A stretch of 64,000 bases of DNA from Clostridia bacterium (GTDB lineage: Bacteria > Bacillota > Clostridia > Lachnospirales > Lachnospiraceae), in the NCBI GenBank assembly GCA_910576205.1, contig CAJTHL010000002.1, positions 286,477-350,476 on the forward strand, given 5' to 3'. The notes beneath the pieces were generated by a model. It had not been told where the DNA came from. It ran no database searches and saw only the letters and a program-made list of their open reading frames with translations. The translations under genes and the position numbers were made by a program. Numbering within the stretch: position 1 is the stretch's first letter; the number at the start of each line of letters is the position of its first letter. Of the stretch, positions 43,960-52,912 are shown in pieces.

Positions 43960-43985
43960 TTCTTTTTTGTTCCTCCATTATGTCG

Positions 43986-44092
43986 CAGAGCGTCTGTCTC
44001 TTTGGACAGTTTCCGCCGTGTCCAAGATTCACGCGCCATATTATGCTGCTCCTATGGTTCTACGCCTGGGAAACTGTCTCACAGACTCTCTG
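43986..44092. repeat. Nested inverted repeat between E1 and ROK genes
   Basis: Outer arms 43986-43997 and 44081-44092 (CAGAG and TCTGT pairing with ACAGA and CTCTG, two central mismatches), inner arms GACAGTTTCC (44005-44014) and GGAAACTGTC (44069-44078). The right side covers the last codons of the ROK gene. It could fold into a long stem or be a regulator site. Confidence 0.45.
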
Positions 44093-45317
44093 CCTGTCTT
44101 CTGTCATATACCGCGCCGTCTCTTAAAAACAGGTTTAATACATTGGAGGCGGCTCCTATTGCACCGATATGAGGGCCTAAGCTTGAGGTGCGCACTTCCA
44201 CCCGGGACGCGCCGTACGCCTGGCCGCTCTCTATAAACTGCTTCAGCTCCCGGATAAACATCCGGCTTCCGTCCACGATCTTGCCGCTGACGAAAATAAC
44301 CTCCGGATCCAGGATGCCGGTTACACCGCAGAGGGCTCCCCCTGCCCGGCGCACCACATCCCCCAGAATTTCCTGGGCTTTCCGGTCGCCGTTTTCCGCC
44401 GCCTCAATAACCGTATAAAAATTGATGTGCTCCACATGGCCGTACACCATGTCGAACATCATGGAGTATTCCCCCGGTTTCAAGGCAGCCACCATCTCCT
44501 TGGCCCGTTCCCCTATGGCCCGCTGGCTGGCGATGGTGTTAAGGCAGCCCTTTTTTCCGCATTTGCAGGGATACCCCTGGGGCTCCACAATCATATGTCC
44601 CAGGTCCCCGGCTCTGCCGTGGCTGCCGTTATATAGCTGATGATCTACTACAATGGCCGCGCTGACCTCATGTCCGAAATCCACAAACACAAAATTCTTG
44701 ATATTGGCGGCGTTTCCCACCATTTTCTCTCCCAGGGCCTTGGCATAAACACTGTTCTCAAATACCACAGGAAGCTCAAAGGTGCGGGCCAGAAGCTCTT
44801 CCAGCCCCTTCTCCCCCCATCCGCACAGGTATTCCCGCAGGGAGGGATGGGACGCTGCCTCACTGCCTCCGGTGGTGCTGATTCCGATTCCCAGGATCTG
44901 GCTTTTACGCATGCCGGATTCCTCTATGAGTGTCCGCAGCATACGGACAAGCATATCCGCAAAGGTTTCGCCTCTCATATGCGCATGGATGTCATGGCTG
45001 CGCTCGCAGACAAGGCCAGCCTTCAGATCCATGAGTATGGCGTCCATGCGGTAGTTGTCAATATCCACGCCGATAATATATCCGGCCTGGTAGTTAAACC
45101 GCAGGAGCTTGGGGGGCTTCCCCCCCGTGGATTTACCCTTGGCGTAGTCGCACACGATTCCCTGGGCAATAAGCTCCTCCGTAATTTTCATGACCGTGGG
45201 CAGGGAGAGCTGGGTCTGTCTGGCAAGCTCTGCCCTGGATATGGCGTCGCTTTGACGAATCAGCTCCAATACATTGTTTTTGTTGATTCCATTGATTACT
45301 CTCTGATCTACTTTCAC
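44079..45317 (-). CDS. ROK family transcriptional regulator
   Basis: 412 residues from a GTG start at 45317 behind GAGGATGG. N-terminal winged HTH (about 1-65, NNVLELIRQSDAISRAELARQ, then STPTVMKI-like LSLPTVMKITEEL), then a ROK sugar-kinase-like domain with the zinc motif CKCGKKGCLNTIAS (about 265-278) intact. It is probably a repressor of the adjacent sugar catabolic genes with a sugar or sugar phosphate as inducer. It lies between the kinase and the E1 genes and has its own promoter. Confidence 0.9.
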   Translation of the reverse strand: MKVDQRVINGINKNNVLELIRQSDAISRAELARQTQLSLPTVMKITEELIAQGIVCDYAKGKSTGGKPPKLLRFNYQAGYIIGVDIDNYRMDAILMDLKAGLVCERSHDIHAHMRGETFADMLVRMLRTLIEESGMRKSQILGIGISTTGGSEAASHPSLREYLCGWGEKGLEELLARTFELPVVFENSVYAKALGEKMVGNAANIKNFVFVDFGHEVSAAIVVDHQLYNGSHGRAGDLGHMIVEPQGYPCKCGKKGCLNTIASQRAIGERAKEMVAALKPGEYSMMFDMVYGHVEHINFYTVIEAAENGDRKAQEILGDVVRRAGGALCGVTGILDPEVIFVSGKIVDGSRMFIRELKQFIESGQAYGASRVEVRTSSLGPHIGAIGAASNVLNLFLRDGAVYDRRQAESL

Positions 45318-45384
45318 ATAACCATCCTCTTTTTCCGAATTACACGATGCAGGGGCCAGAATTTTCCAGACCCGCAATACTTCT

Positions 45385-45413
45385 ATAATACCATCAAAAG
45401 AAGCCAAAAACAA
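45385..45413 (-). promoter_or_regulatory. Promoter of the ROK regulator
   Basis: Minus-strand TTGTTT (45413-45408), 17-base spacer, TATTAT (45390-45385). Confidence 0.5.
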
Positions 45414-45489
45414 TTCCATTTCCCAAATTACCCACCCCAGGTATTTTCCTCGTGTCTGCAAATGGGCGTTAGCCAGGTGTTCAGACCGC

Positions 45490-47166
45490 CTATAACTGCT
45501 GATACTCCATCAGCAAGGTCTCCTCGTGTCTTGCAAGGTTTAAGTACTTTTTATATAAAGTCTCGTATTTCTTTGCATTCTCCGGGTTGGGCATGTACTC
45601 CTTACAGAAGCCCATGGTCATATTTTCGTTGGCTTTCAGTATATTGGGGTAAATCCCCGCCGCCGTAGCCGCACAGATGGCCGCTCCCGTGGCGCTGCAC
45701 TGGTTGTCGTTGGACACCAGAATGGGGCGCTTGATGGCGTCCGCCATCATCTGCATAATGTAGGGAGATTTCTTGGCGATGCCCCCCACCACAATAACGC
45801 CGTCAATCTGGATTCCCCTGGTGACAAAGGTGTCAAAGATGCGCTTGGAGCCGAACACAGCCGCCATGGCCAGGGCCGCGTACATCTGAGGCGCCGTGGT
45901 TCCCAGGGACAATCCGCTTATCATACCCTTCACGTACTCATTGATCTTGGGATAGCGCCGTCCGTTGAGCCAATCCAGAGCCACCAGGTCAAGATCCGGA
46001 TCGATCTTTTCTGCCTGGGCCTCAATGCGGGCAATAAGCTTCCTATAATAGCTCTGCTCCTGGGCTTCCTTCTGCTCCTCAGTGAGGATATCCGTCTGGG
46101 ACAGGAAATCCCGTACGGACCACATAAGCACCCTGCGAAACCACGAGAACATGTCTCCGAAAGCCGCCTGGCCGGACTCGATGCCAATATACCCGGGCAC
46201 GATGGAATTCTCCGCCTGGCCGCAGATATCGGTGATATCCTTTCCCCTCAGCACATCCCTGCACTCCACCATCATGTCCACGGTGGAGGTTCCGATGACC
46301 TTGACCAGATAACGCGGCTTCACCCCTGCGCCGATGGCCGCCGCATGGGCGTCAAAAACGCCGACTCCCACAATGGCTTCCGGGCTGACTCCCAGCTCTT
46401 CTGCCCAGTGGGGCGTGATGCTGCCAATAACGGTACCGCTGGTACTGGGGGCCGTGTAGCCATCCGCCACCTGGGCCAGATAGGGATCCAGCCTCTCCAG
46501 CACCTCCCTTGCGGGAAGTCCCCCAAAATCGCTGTGCCAGAAGGCCTTGTGCCCGGCTCCCGTGGCGTTTCGCACGAGATTCGCCGGCTCTGTCTTTCCC
46601 GTCAGCACGGCGGGAATCCAGTCGCTGTGCTCCACCCAGGAGACGGCCGCCTCACAGACTGCGGGGGCGTGTCTCCTGGCGTGGAGAATCTTGGCCCAGT
46701 ACCACTCCGCGGAGTAGGTTCCCTGATAGCGGGTGTAATCCTCATCCCCATATTCCGACAGGGCCCGGTTCACCTCCGCCGCCTCCTGGATGGCGGAGTG
46801 ATCCTTCCACATGTAGAACATGGCGTCGGGGTTTTCCGAAAACTCTGGCAGCATGGCCAGAGGAATGCCCTTTTCATTCACCGGAGCCGGGGTGGAGCCT
46901 GTGGTATCCACCGCCAGCGCTACCACCGATTTCCCGGCTTCGCTTCCTGCCTCCTCCAGCGCTGCCTTCACACAGCTTCGCAACGCCTCCAGGTAATCCT
47001 GAGGATGCTGGCGGAACACATTTTTCAAAGGATCGCAGTACATGCCCTTTGACCAGCGGGGATACTCGCATTCCCCTGTGCCAAGGCGCTCTCCCGTATT
47101 TGCATCCACTACCACAGCTCTTGAGGAATCGCTGCCAAAGTCAATCCCTATTACAAGTTTTTTCAT
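45490..47166 (-). CDS. araB: Ribulokinase (FGGY family carbohydrate kinase)
   Basis: 558 residues, the size of L-ribulokinase. It has the FGGY start IGIDFGSDSSRAVVVD, DTTGSTPAPVN (about 88-98), a hinge GVFDAHAAAIGAG (about 270-282), GTSTVDMM, and the second ATP motif GGIAKKSP. L-ribulokinases phosphorylate both L- and D-ribulose and ribitol or arabitol in related forms, so the natural substrate may be a pentulose or pentitol. It ends the long operon after the sugar permease; the 36-base gap to that gene fits co-transcription. Confidence 0.85.
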   Translation of the reverse strand: MKKLVIGIDFGSDSSRAVVVDANTGERLGTGECEYPRWSKGMYCDPLKNVFRQHPQDYLEALRSCVKAALEEAGSEAGKSVVALAVDTTGSTPAPVNEKGIPLAMLPEFSENPDAMFYMWKDHSAIQEAAEVNRALSEYGDEDYTRYQGTYSAEWYWAKILHARRHAPAVCEAAVSWVEHSDWIPAVLTGKTEPANLVRNATGAGHKAFWHSDFGGLPAREVLERLDPYLAQVADGYTAPSTSGTVIGSITPHWAEELGVSPEAIVGVGVFDAHAAAIGAGVKPRYLVKVIGTSTVDMMVECRDVLRGKDITDICGQAENSIVPGYIGIESGQAAFGDMFSWFRRVLMWSVRDFLSQTDILTEEQKEAQEQSYYRKLIARIEAQAEKIDPDLDLVALDWLNGRRYPKINEYVKGMISGLSLGTTAPQMYAALAMAAVFGSKRIFDTFVTRGIQIDGVIVVGGIAKKSPYIMQMMADAIKRPILVSNDNQCSATGAAICAATAAGIYPNILKANENMTMGFCKEYMPNPENAKKYETLYKKYLNLARHEETLLMEYQQL

Positions 47167-47202
47167 GTCTTCCTCCTTGCTTCTGGAATGCTGTCTTTTT
47201 CT

Positions 47203-48162
47203 TTATGCCGCTTTCTTTGCCTTCAGCAGATTTGCCTGCTGTACGCAGTCGAAGCCTACTGCCAGAAGAAGGATCAGTCCCTTAACTACCATCTGCATGT
47301 AAGAGCTTACATTCATCAGAATCATGCCGTTTGCCAGCACGCCGATAATCAGCACGCCTGCGATTACGTTGGAAATCTTACCGGAACCGCCGTTTACGCT
47401 GACGCCGCCTAACACCACGCAGGTAATTACGTCGAACTCGTAGCCAAGTCCTGCATTGGGCTGGGCTGTATTTGCCCTGGACAGCATTACGATACCTGCG
47501 ATACCTGCAAACAGGCCGGACAGGGCGTATACCAGGTATTTCACTCTCTTAACACGGATACCGGAGAGCTCTGCAGCTTCCTCGTTTCCGCCCAGAGCGT
47601 AAAAGTAACGGCCAAAGTAGGTCTTTACCAGAATAAACGCGCCGATGGCAAAAGCGATTATCATAAAGATGATGGGCGCCGGGATGGGGCCTACATAGCC
47701 CTGGCCGATCCACAGGAACGCCTCGTCAAATCTGGAGATAGGACGTCCGTTACAGATAATGTAAGCAAAACCTGCCAGAATGGTCTGGGACGCGAAGGTT
47801 ACGATCAGCGGAGGCATTTTGATTTCCGCGATAATCCAGCCGTTGGCAAATCCAAGGATGGTACAGATCACCAGGGAAAGAATGACTGCCAGCCAGGGGT
47901 TCATGCCCATATTCACCATAAAATAAGCGGTTACAATATTGATAAAGGATATGATGGAACCGATGGACAGGTCGATGCCTCCCAGCAGGATTACATAGGT
48001 CATACCTACGGATGCAATTCCGTAAATGGATACCTGTTTTGCCACATTCAGCATGTTGTTCATGGTCAGAAAGTTTTTGTTTGCGATGGCGAAAAAGATT
48101 ACCATGACTAAGAGTACCACGTAAATGGCTCTGTCTTTCGCTATATCCAATGCTCTTTTCAT
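47203..48162 (-). CDS. Ribose-type sugar ABC transporter permease (RbsC-like)
   Basis: A 319-residue BPD_transp_2 family permease with about nine hydrophobic segments and the GGIDLSIGSIISF (about 61-73) and GGNEEAAELSGI (about 194-205) motifs seen in RbsC and related pentose importers. It belongs to one importer with the ATPase and binding protein downstream in the strand order (binding protein, ATPase, permease). It imports an unidentified sugar. Confidence 0.92.
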   Translation of the reverse strand: MKRALDIAKDRAIYVVLLVMVIFFAIANKNFLTMNNMLNVAKQVSIYGIASVGMTYVILLGGIDLSIGSIISFINIVTAYFMVNMGMNPWLAVILSLVICTILGFANGWIIAEIKMPPLIVTFASQTILAGFAYIICNGRPISRFDEAFLWIGQGYVGPIPAPIIFMIIAFAIGAFILVKTYFGRYFYALGGNEEAAELSGIRVKRVKYLVYALSGLFAGIAGIVMLSRANTAQPNAGLGYEFDVITCVVLGGVSVNGGSGKISNVIAGVLIIGVLANGMILMNVSSYMQMVVKGLILLLAVGFDCVQQANLLKAKKAA

Positions 48163-48164
48163 TA

Positions 48165-49667
48165 TTATTCTACCTCCCTCGTGGATGCGTACCGCATAAT
48201 AGTTTCCTGGTCAAACTCTTCTCTGGTCAGCTCTCCGGTTACCCGGCCTTCGGAAAGGACGATAATCCGGTCGGACATTCCCATAAGCTCTTCCATCTCT
48301 GATGAGATCATTAATACGGTCTTGCCCTGCTCTACCAGGGTATTGATTAACGTGTAGATTTCCTGCTTTGCGCCTACGTCGATACCCCGGGTAGGCTCGT
48401 CGAAGATCAGCATCTCCGAATCCGCAGCCAGCCATTTGGCAAGGATTACCTTCTGCTGGTTTCCGCCGCTTAAGTTTTTCACAAGCTGCTCCAGGTTGGG
48501 CGTCTTGATGGATATCTCCTCTTTATATTTTTCCGCGATCTCGTTCTCTTTCTTTGTGTCGATAACGGAACCCTTGGAAATCTTGGGATAAATAGGCATG
48601 TTTATGTTGTTGCGGATGCTTAAGCCCAGAAGTGCTCCCTTTGCCTTTCTGTCCTCGGGCACCAGGCCGATGCCCAGGTTGATGGCTTCCTTGGGGCTCT
48701 TAGGGGCGATTTCTTTTCCGTTCATGAAAAAGCTTCCGCTGGTTTTGGGCTCCATACCGAATACAAGCTCTGCAAACTCTGTCCGGCCTGCGCCTACCAG
48801 GCCTCCAAGACCAAGCACTTCCCCTTTGTGAATCTGAAGGGAAATATTTTTATCCCCGTTTCCGCACACATCCCTGGCCTCAAAGACTACCTCCTCTTTG
48901 ATGCAGCCCGGATCTCTGGCAGGATAGATCTCGGTCAGTTCCCGGCCTACCATGTACTTCACCAGCTCGTCCTGGTTGGTTTCCGCAGTGTTCAGAGTGG
49001 TGACATACTGTCCGTCTCTAAGGACAGTAATCCGGTCGCAGAGACGGAAAATCTCTTCCAGACGATGGGAAATATAAATGATGGTTACGCCGTTTTCCTT
49101 TAACTGATCCACAATGGCAAACATGCTCTCCACCTCGGCACTGGTAAGCGGCGCAGAGGGCTCATCCATAATCAGCACCTGGGCGTTCTGGGACATTGCC
49201 TTTGCAATCTCCACCATCTGCTGATAGCCCACGCTCAGTCTCTTTACCAGGGTACGGGGATCTATATTGATATTCAGGGAATCCAGAATCTTCTTTGCCT
49301 CTGCCTCCATGGCTCTCTGATCTACGATGACTCCCTTGCGGATAGCTCTTCCCAGGAAAATGTTTTCGGCCACGGACAGGTCCCCCACCAGGTTAAACTC
49401 CTGGTAAATAACGCCGATCCCTTTTGACTCTGACAGCTTCGGCGTCATGCTGGAAAACGTCTCGCCATTGATTATGATCTCTCCCTTTGTAGGCTCTATA
49501 GCGCCGCTGCACGTCTTAATCAACGTGGATTTGCCGGCTCCGTTCTCCCCTACCAGTGCATGGATCTCTCCTCTTCGTATGGACAGCGATACATCGTCTA
49601 ACGCTACAACGCCGGGATACAATTTTGATATATGTTTTAACTCTAAGATATTATCAATCGAACTCAT
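48165..49667 (-). CDS. Sugar ABC transporter ATPase (RbsA-like, two NBDs)
   Basis: 500 residues with two ABC cassettes: Walker A GENGAGKST at about 37-45 and signature SVGYQQMVEI, then the degenerate second site GLVGAGRTE, LSGGNQQKV and DEPTRGIDVGA. This double-cassette form is typical of RbsA-class monosaccharide importers. Start 49667 has GAAGGAG upstream; an extension to 49688 is unlikely. It follows the binding protein gene after a 155-base gap holding a stem-loop. Confidence 0.94.
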   Translation of the reverse strand: MSSIDNILELKHISKLYPGVVALDDVSLSIRRGEIHALVGENGAGKSTLIKTCSGAIEPTKGEIIINGETFSSMTPKLSESKGIGVIYQEFNLVGDLSVAENIFLGRAIRKGVIVDQRAMEAEAKKILDSLNINIDPRTLVKRLSVGYQQMVEIAKAMSQNAQVLIMDEPSAPLTSAEVESMFAIVDQLKENGVTIIYISHRLEEIFRLCDRITVLRDGQYVTTLNTAETNQDELVKYMVGRELTEIYPARDPGCIKEEVVFEARDVCGNGDKNISLQIHKGEVLGLGGLVGAGRTEFAELVFGMEPKTSGSFFMNGKEIAPKSPKEAINLGIGLVPEDRKAKGALLGLSIRNNINMPIYPKISKGSVIDTKKENEIAEKYKEEISIKTPNLEQLVKNLSGGNQQKVILAKWLAADSEMLIFDEPTRGIDVGAKQEIYTLINTLVEQGKTVLMISSEMEELMGMSDRIIVLSEGRVTGELTREEFDQETIMRYASTREVE

Positions 49668-49752
49668 ATTCTGCTCCTTCACGATCACTCATTGTTCCTC
49701 GACTTTTTGCATTTGTTGCCTTTGCCTGTTTCTTACCTCTCTTAGGTAAGAA

Positions 49753-49786
49753 AAACGTGCGCATCTTGTTTTCAATGCGCACGTTT
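49753..49786 (-). terminator. Stem-loop between binding protein and ATPase genes
   Basis: Arms AAACGTGCGCAT (49753-49764) and ATGCGCACGTTT (49775-49786) are perfect. A short U-run follows on the minus strand. It probably raises binding-protein mRNA relative to the downstream genes through partial termination or 3' end protection, as is usual in sugar ABC operons. Confidence 0.7.
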
Positions 49787-49821
49787 CCTTAAATTCCATT
49801 TCTCAATGCTGCATGTGCGAA

Positions 49822-50877
49822 TTAATTTCCGAATACCTCATCGATGTTGTCTGCCGTTACCGGAATCAGATCTCTGTATACGTTGTGATCCATAGTCTCG
49901 CCCAGACCGACTCTCTTCATAATGTCGTAGATTACGTCAGCGTTGGTGCGGGGGCTTCCTGTGATGGCAACACTCATGCGGTTGAACTCGCCGTTCTTCA
50001 TGGATGCCTGCTCCTCGTCGGTACAGTCAGCAGCGAATACTCCTACATCCTCGGGAACCTCGCTTCCGTAGAAGCCCTTGAATGCCTCGTTGGAACCGGC
50101 AGCTCCGCCACCGCCGATGCAGCATACCACTTTAACGTCGGGATGTGCCTGCAGGATGGTCTCCATGGCATTCAGTCCCTCTGTGGGGTTGATGGCCGGC
50201 TGGTTGGCAACTACCTCTGCGTTAGGAGCCAGCTCCTCAAGCTTTGCAAGGATACCTTCCTCGCGCTCCAGCAGAATGGGGGTCTGGGGATATCCCAGAA
50301 CGGCTACTTCGCATTTTCCGTCTGCAAAAGTCTCGTTGATCCAGTTTGCAGCTTCGGTTCCGATAACCTCGCCCAGCTCACGGTTGCGGATTACCCAGTT
50401 TACATCGGTGTTCTCCATCTCGTTGTCCCAGCATACTACTTTGATGCCGGCTTCGCGAGCCTTCTTGCAAACGTCCTCGATAGCGTCCGGGTCTACCGGG
50501 TTTACCATGATAACGTCACACTTAGCGGTGATAAAGTTCTCAATCTGATCCAGCTGGGTGTTGGCGTTCTCGTTGCAGTCCACGATAGTACACTCAAATC
50601 CGTCTGCGTCCGCGTTCTCCTGGATGCCTGCCATCTGCTGTGCCCATACCTGGTTGCCAAGGGTCTGGATGGAGATGCCGAGCTTAAGCTTCTTGTCTCC
50701 GGTCTCCTCGCCGCCTGCTGCGTCAGCCTCGGGAGCATCCTCGCCGGCGTCGCCAGCCTCCTCTGTGGGTGCAGGCTCAGTTGCTGCGGGTTCTTCCTGT
50801 TTGGAGCCACAGCCGGCTGCTACGGATACAACCATAGCCATAGCCAGAATCAAGCTGAGTACTTTTCTCTTTTTCAT
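49822..50877 (-). CDS. Sugar ABC transporter substrate-binding lipoprotein (RbsB-like)
   Basis: 351 residues with a lipoprotein signal (SLILAMAMVVSVAAGC, Cys at 23), an acidic Ala/Glu linker (28-60), and a Peripla_BP_4-type domain from KLGISIQTLGNQVW onward with GADVIMVNPVDPDAIE-like sequence (CDVIMVNPVDPDAIED) and QPAINPTEGLNAME. The ligand-contact positions suggest a monosaccharide or polyol but do not reveal which. It lies just after the zinc dehydrogenase in the operon. Confidence 0.92.
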   Translation of the reverse strand: MKKRKVLSLILAMAMVVSVAAGCGSKQEEPAATEPAPTEEAGDAGEDAPEADAAGGEETGDKKLKLGISIQTLGNQVWAQQMAGIQENADADGFECTIVDCNENANTQLDQIENFITAKCDVIMVNPVDPDAIEDVCKKAREAGIKVVCWDNEMENTDVNWVIRNRELGEVIGTEAANWINETFADGKCEVAVLGYPQTPILLEREEGILAKLEELAPNAEVVANQPAINPTEGLNAMETILQAHPDVKVVCCIGGGGAAGSNEAFKGFYGSEVPEDVGVFAADCTDEEQASMKNGEFNRMSVAITGSPRTNADVIYDIMKRVGLGETMDHNVYRDLIPVTADNIDEVFGN

Positions 50878-50979
50878 ACTTTTCTTTTCCTCCTATATTT
50901 TTTTATTTTTTATACAAACAGCCGTTGGCTGCAGTATACCTTTGTCTGACCGCCAGAGGCGGGTCATGCTTTGCTTAAA

Positions 50980-52014
50980 TCAGCCGTTGGGCAGAATCAC
51001 GAATTTGCCTTTTGCGCGCTTCTTCGGATTACTGAGCACTTCTGCCAGCCCCTCTAAGGGCTCTGTGCCGCCCAGCATAGTGGTCACATCGATGCGGTGG
51101 CTGTTGATAAGCTCCACGGCCCTGCCCATGGTGTAAGGACTGCAGTAGGAGCCCCGCACGGTCAGCTCTTTCTGGAACAGGGTGTAGGTTTTTAAATTCA
51201 TGGCAGCGTCCACAGCCGTTACCGCAAAGAGGACTACGGTTCCCTGGCGGTCTACGATATCAATGGCTTCCTCGGAGGTACTGCGGATGCCGCAGCATTC
51301 CACCACCACGTCCACATGCTCCATACCGTTTCTGTCAAGGGCTTCCTTTACCTTCTCTTCCATGGGATTAATGACAAAGCTTGCGCCTACCTTCATGGCC
51401 AGCTCCCGCTTCTCCTCCACGGGCTCCACCAGGGCCACTCTGCTGGCTCCCTGAAGCTTTGCTAACTGCAGCATCAGAAGTCCGATCATTCCGCCGCCGT
51501 AGATGACTACGTTGCTGCCGGTCTTGATATTGCTGCGGTCCGCGCCGTTGATGCAGCAGGCCAGGGGCTCCGCCATGGCGCCCTCGATAAAACTCACATC
51601 ATCCGCGATATGGTAGATGAGATGGCTCTTTACTTTGCAGTACTGGGAGAACGCTCCGTCCACGTTGGTGCCGTAGGCTTTCATGTTCTCGCAGTGGCTC
51701 ATCCTGCCGGAGGCGCAGTAATAGCACTCCCCGCAGATGTAGGCCGGGTCTACGCACACGCGGTCGCCCACCTTCACGCCCTTTACGGCGCTTCCGATCT
51801 CGGTGACCACGCCGGAGAACTCATGTCCCTGGATAAGGGGCGGCACAGTGGCTGTGGAGCCCTGCTCGCCTTCGTAGATATGTAAGTCGGAGCCGCATAC
51901 GCCGCAGGCCATGACCTTGATAAGGGCCTCGTCCGGCTCCAGGGCGGGGATCTCCCGCTCCTCTACACGGATATCGTGTTTTCCGTGGAATACTGCGCTT
52001 TTCATTGTTGGCAT
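50980..52014 (-). CDS. Zinc-dependent alcohol dehydrogenase (polyol/sugar type)
   Basis: 344 residues of the medium-chain zinc family. Catalytic zinc ligands CGVCGSDLH and GHEFSG, structural cluster CGECYYCASGRMSHC (about 94-108), Rossmann GGGMIGLLML (about 172-181). It resembles sorbitol and L-arabinitol-type dehydrogenases. It sits between the SDR gene and the binding-protein gene of the importer, so it probably oxidises the imported polyol or sugar. Confidence 0.9.
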   Translation of the reverse strand: MPTMKSAVFHGKHDIRVEEREIPALEPDEALIKVMACGVCGSDLHIYEGEQGSTATVPPLIQGHEFSGVVTEIGSAVKGVKVGDRVCVDPAYICGECYYCASGRMSHCENMKAYGTNVDGAFSQYCKVKSHLIYHIADDVSFIEGAMAEPLACCINGADRSNIKTGSNVVIYGGGMIGLLMLQLAKLQGASRVALVEPVEEKRELAMKVGASFVINPMEEKVKEALDRNGMEHVDVVVECCGIRSTSEEAIDIVDRQGTVVLFAVTAVDAAMNLKTYTLFQKELTVRGSYCSPYTMGRAVELINSHRIDVTTMLGGTEPLEGLAEVLSNPKKRAKGKFVILPNG

Positions 52015-52032
52015 TTTATTCAGCCTCCTTTT

Positions 52033-52806
52033 TTAATTCATTTCCATTCCGCCGCAGACATTTAACGCCTGCCCTGTAATATTTGCCGCCAGAGGGCTTG
52101 TGAGGAACAGCACCGCGTCCGCAATATCCTCTGCGCTCTGAGGCCTGCCCAGGGGAATCATTTCTCTTATGGAACGCTCCCAGCACTCTTCCCTGGTCTC
52201 CCCCTCTTTCCGGGTATGGTCAAGAATATGCTCCCAGATGGCCGTGCGGATAATCCCGGGACAGATGGCGTTTACGGTAACCCCGTGGGGCGCTCCCGTA
52301 AGGGCCGCCGACTGCATGATGCTGATATCCGCCGCCTTGGTCAGATGGTAGTGGGCATGGCCGGGATGGCCATGTCTTCCCGCCACAGAGGAGGTGATGA
52401 GAATGGTTCCCTTTTTCCGGGGAATCATCTTGCGAAGCCCGGCGCGGCATGCATTGTCTGTGCCGTTTACATTGATTCTGATAATGCGGTCGATCTCCTC
52501 CTGCTTGATTTCCAGCATAGGGCTTGAGATCATGATGCCTGCCACATGAGCCAGGATATCCACGTCTCCCGCCGCCTCCAGCATGGCCTCAAACTGATCG
52601 TAATCCGATACGTCGCAGATGCTGTAGCCGCATTTCACCCCCAGAGAGCGGATTTCCTCCGCCGTCTCCTTCAGCTCCTCCTCCCGGAGATCCCCCAGCC
52701 ACACATGGGCGCCGGCCTGGGCATATTTAAGAGCTACGGCCTTTCCAAGGCCTCTGGCCGCGCCTGTGACAACGGCCTGTCTGCCTGTCAGATCTATAGA
52801 TACCAT
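52033..52806 (-). CDS. Short-chain dehydrogenase/reductase (SDR)
   Basis: 257 residues, classical SDR: TGAARGLGKAV (about 15-25) for nucleotide binding, the catalytic Ser in TSSVAGRH, Tyr and Lys in YHLTKAAD (about 150-157) and the ICPGIIRT segment. It is likely an NAD(P)-dependent sugar-alcohol or hydroxy-acid oxidoreductase. The ribosome site is the end of a tandem copy of the dispersed repeat. It follows the transketolase C-subunit gene. Confidence 0.9.
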   Translation of the reverse strand: MVSIDLTGRQAVVTGAARGLGKAVALKYAQAGAHVWLGDLREEELKETAEEIRSLGVKCGYSICDVSDYDQFEAMLEAAGDVDILAHVAGIMISSPMLEIKQEEIDRIIRINVNGTDNACRAGLRKMIPRKKGTILITSSVAGRHGHPGHAHYHLTKAADISIMQSAALTGAPHGVTVNAICPGIIRTAIWEHILDHTRKEGETREECWERSIREMIPLGRPQSAEDIADAVLFLTSPLAANITGQALNVCGGMEMN

Positions 52807-52817
52807 CTTTCTTTATG

Positions 52818-52912
52818 CCTCCTATTTTAAGTCCCGCATCAGCCTGTTTGGGCAGATGCTGATTTGAGTCCCGCATCAGCCTGTTCGGGCAGATGCTGAT
52901 TTATGTCCCGCG
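52818..52912 (-). repeat. Dispersed RBS-linked repeat, tandem copy 6
   Basis: Two 37-base units in tandem (starting at 52831 and 52868, one mismatch over 35 bases), plus a third partial unit ending at the transketolase stop. Each unit can form a hairpin, GCATC-GCC pairing with GGC-GATGC around a short loop, and the last unit runs into AGGAGG of the SDR gene. It best shows the unit structure of the family. Confidence 0.65.

Noticed and set aside
52831..52912. CRISPR array.
   Set aside because: The two 37-base units adjoin with no unique spacer, there are no cas genes, and the unit belongs to the dispersed RBS-linked family.
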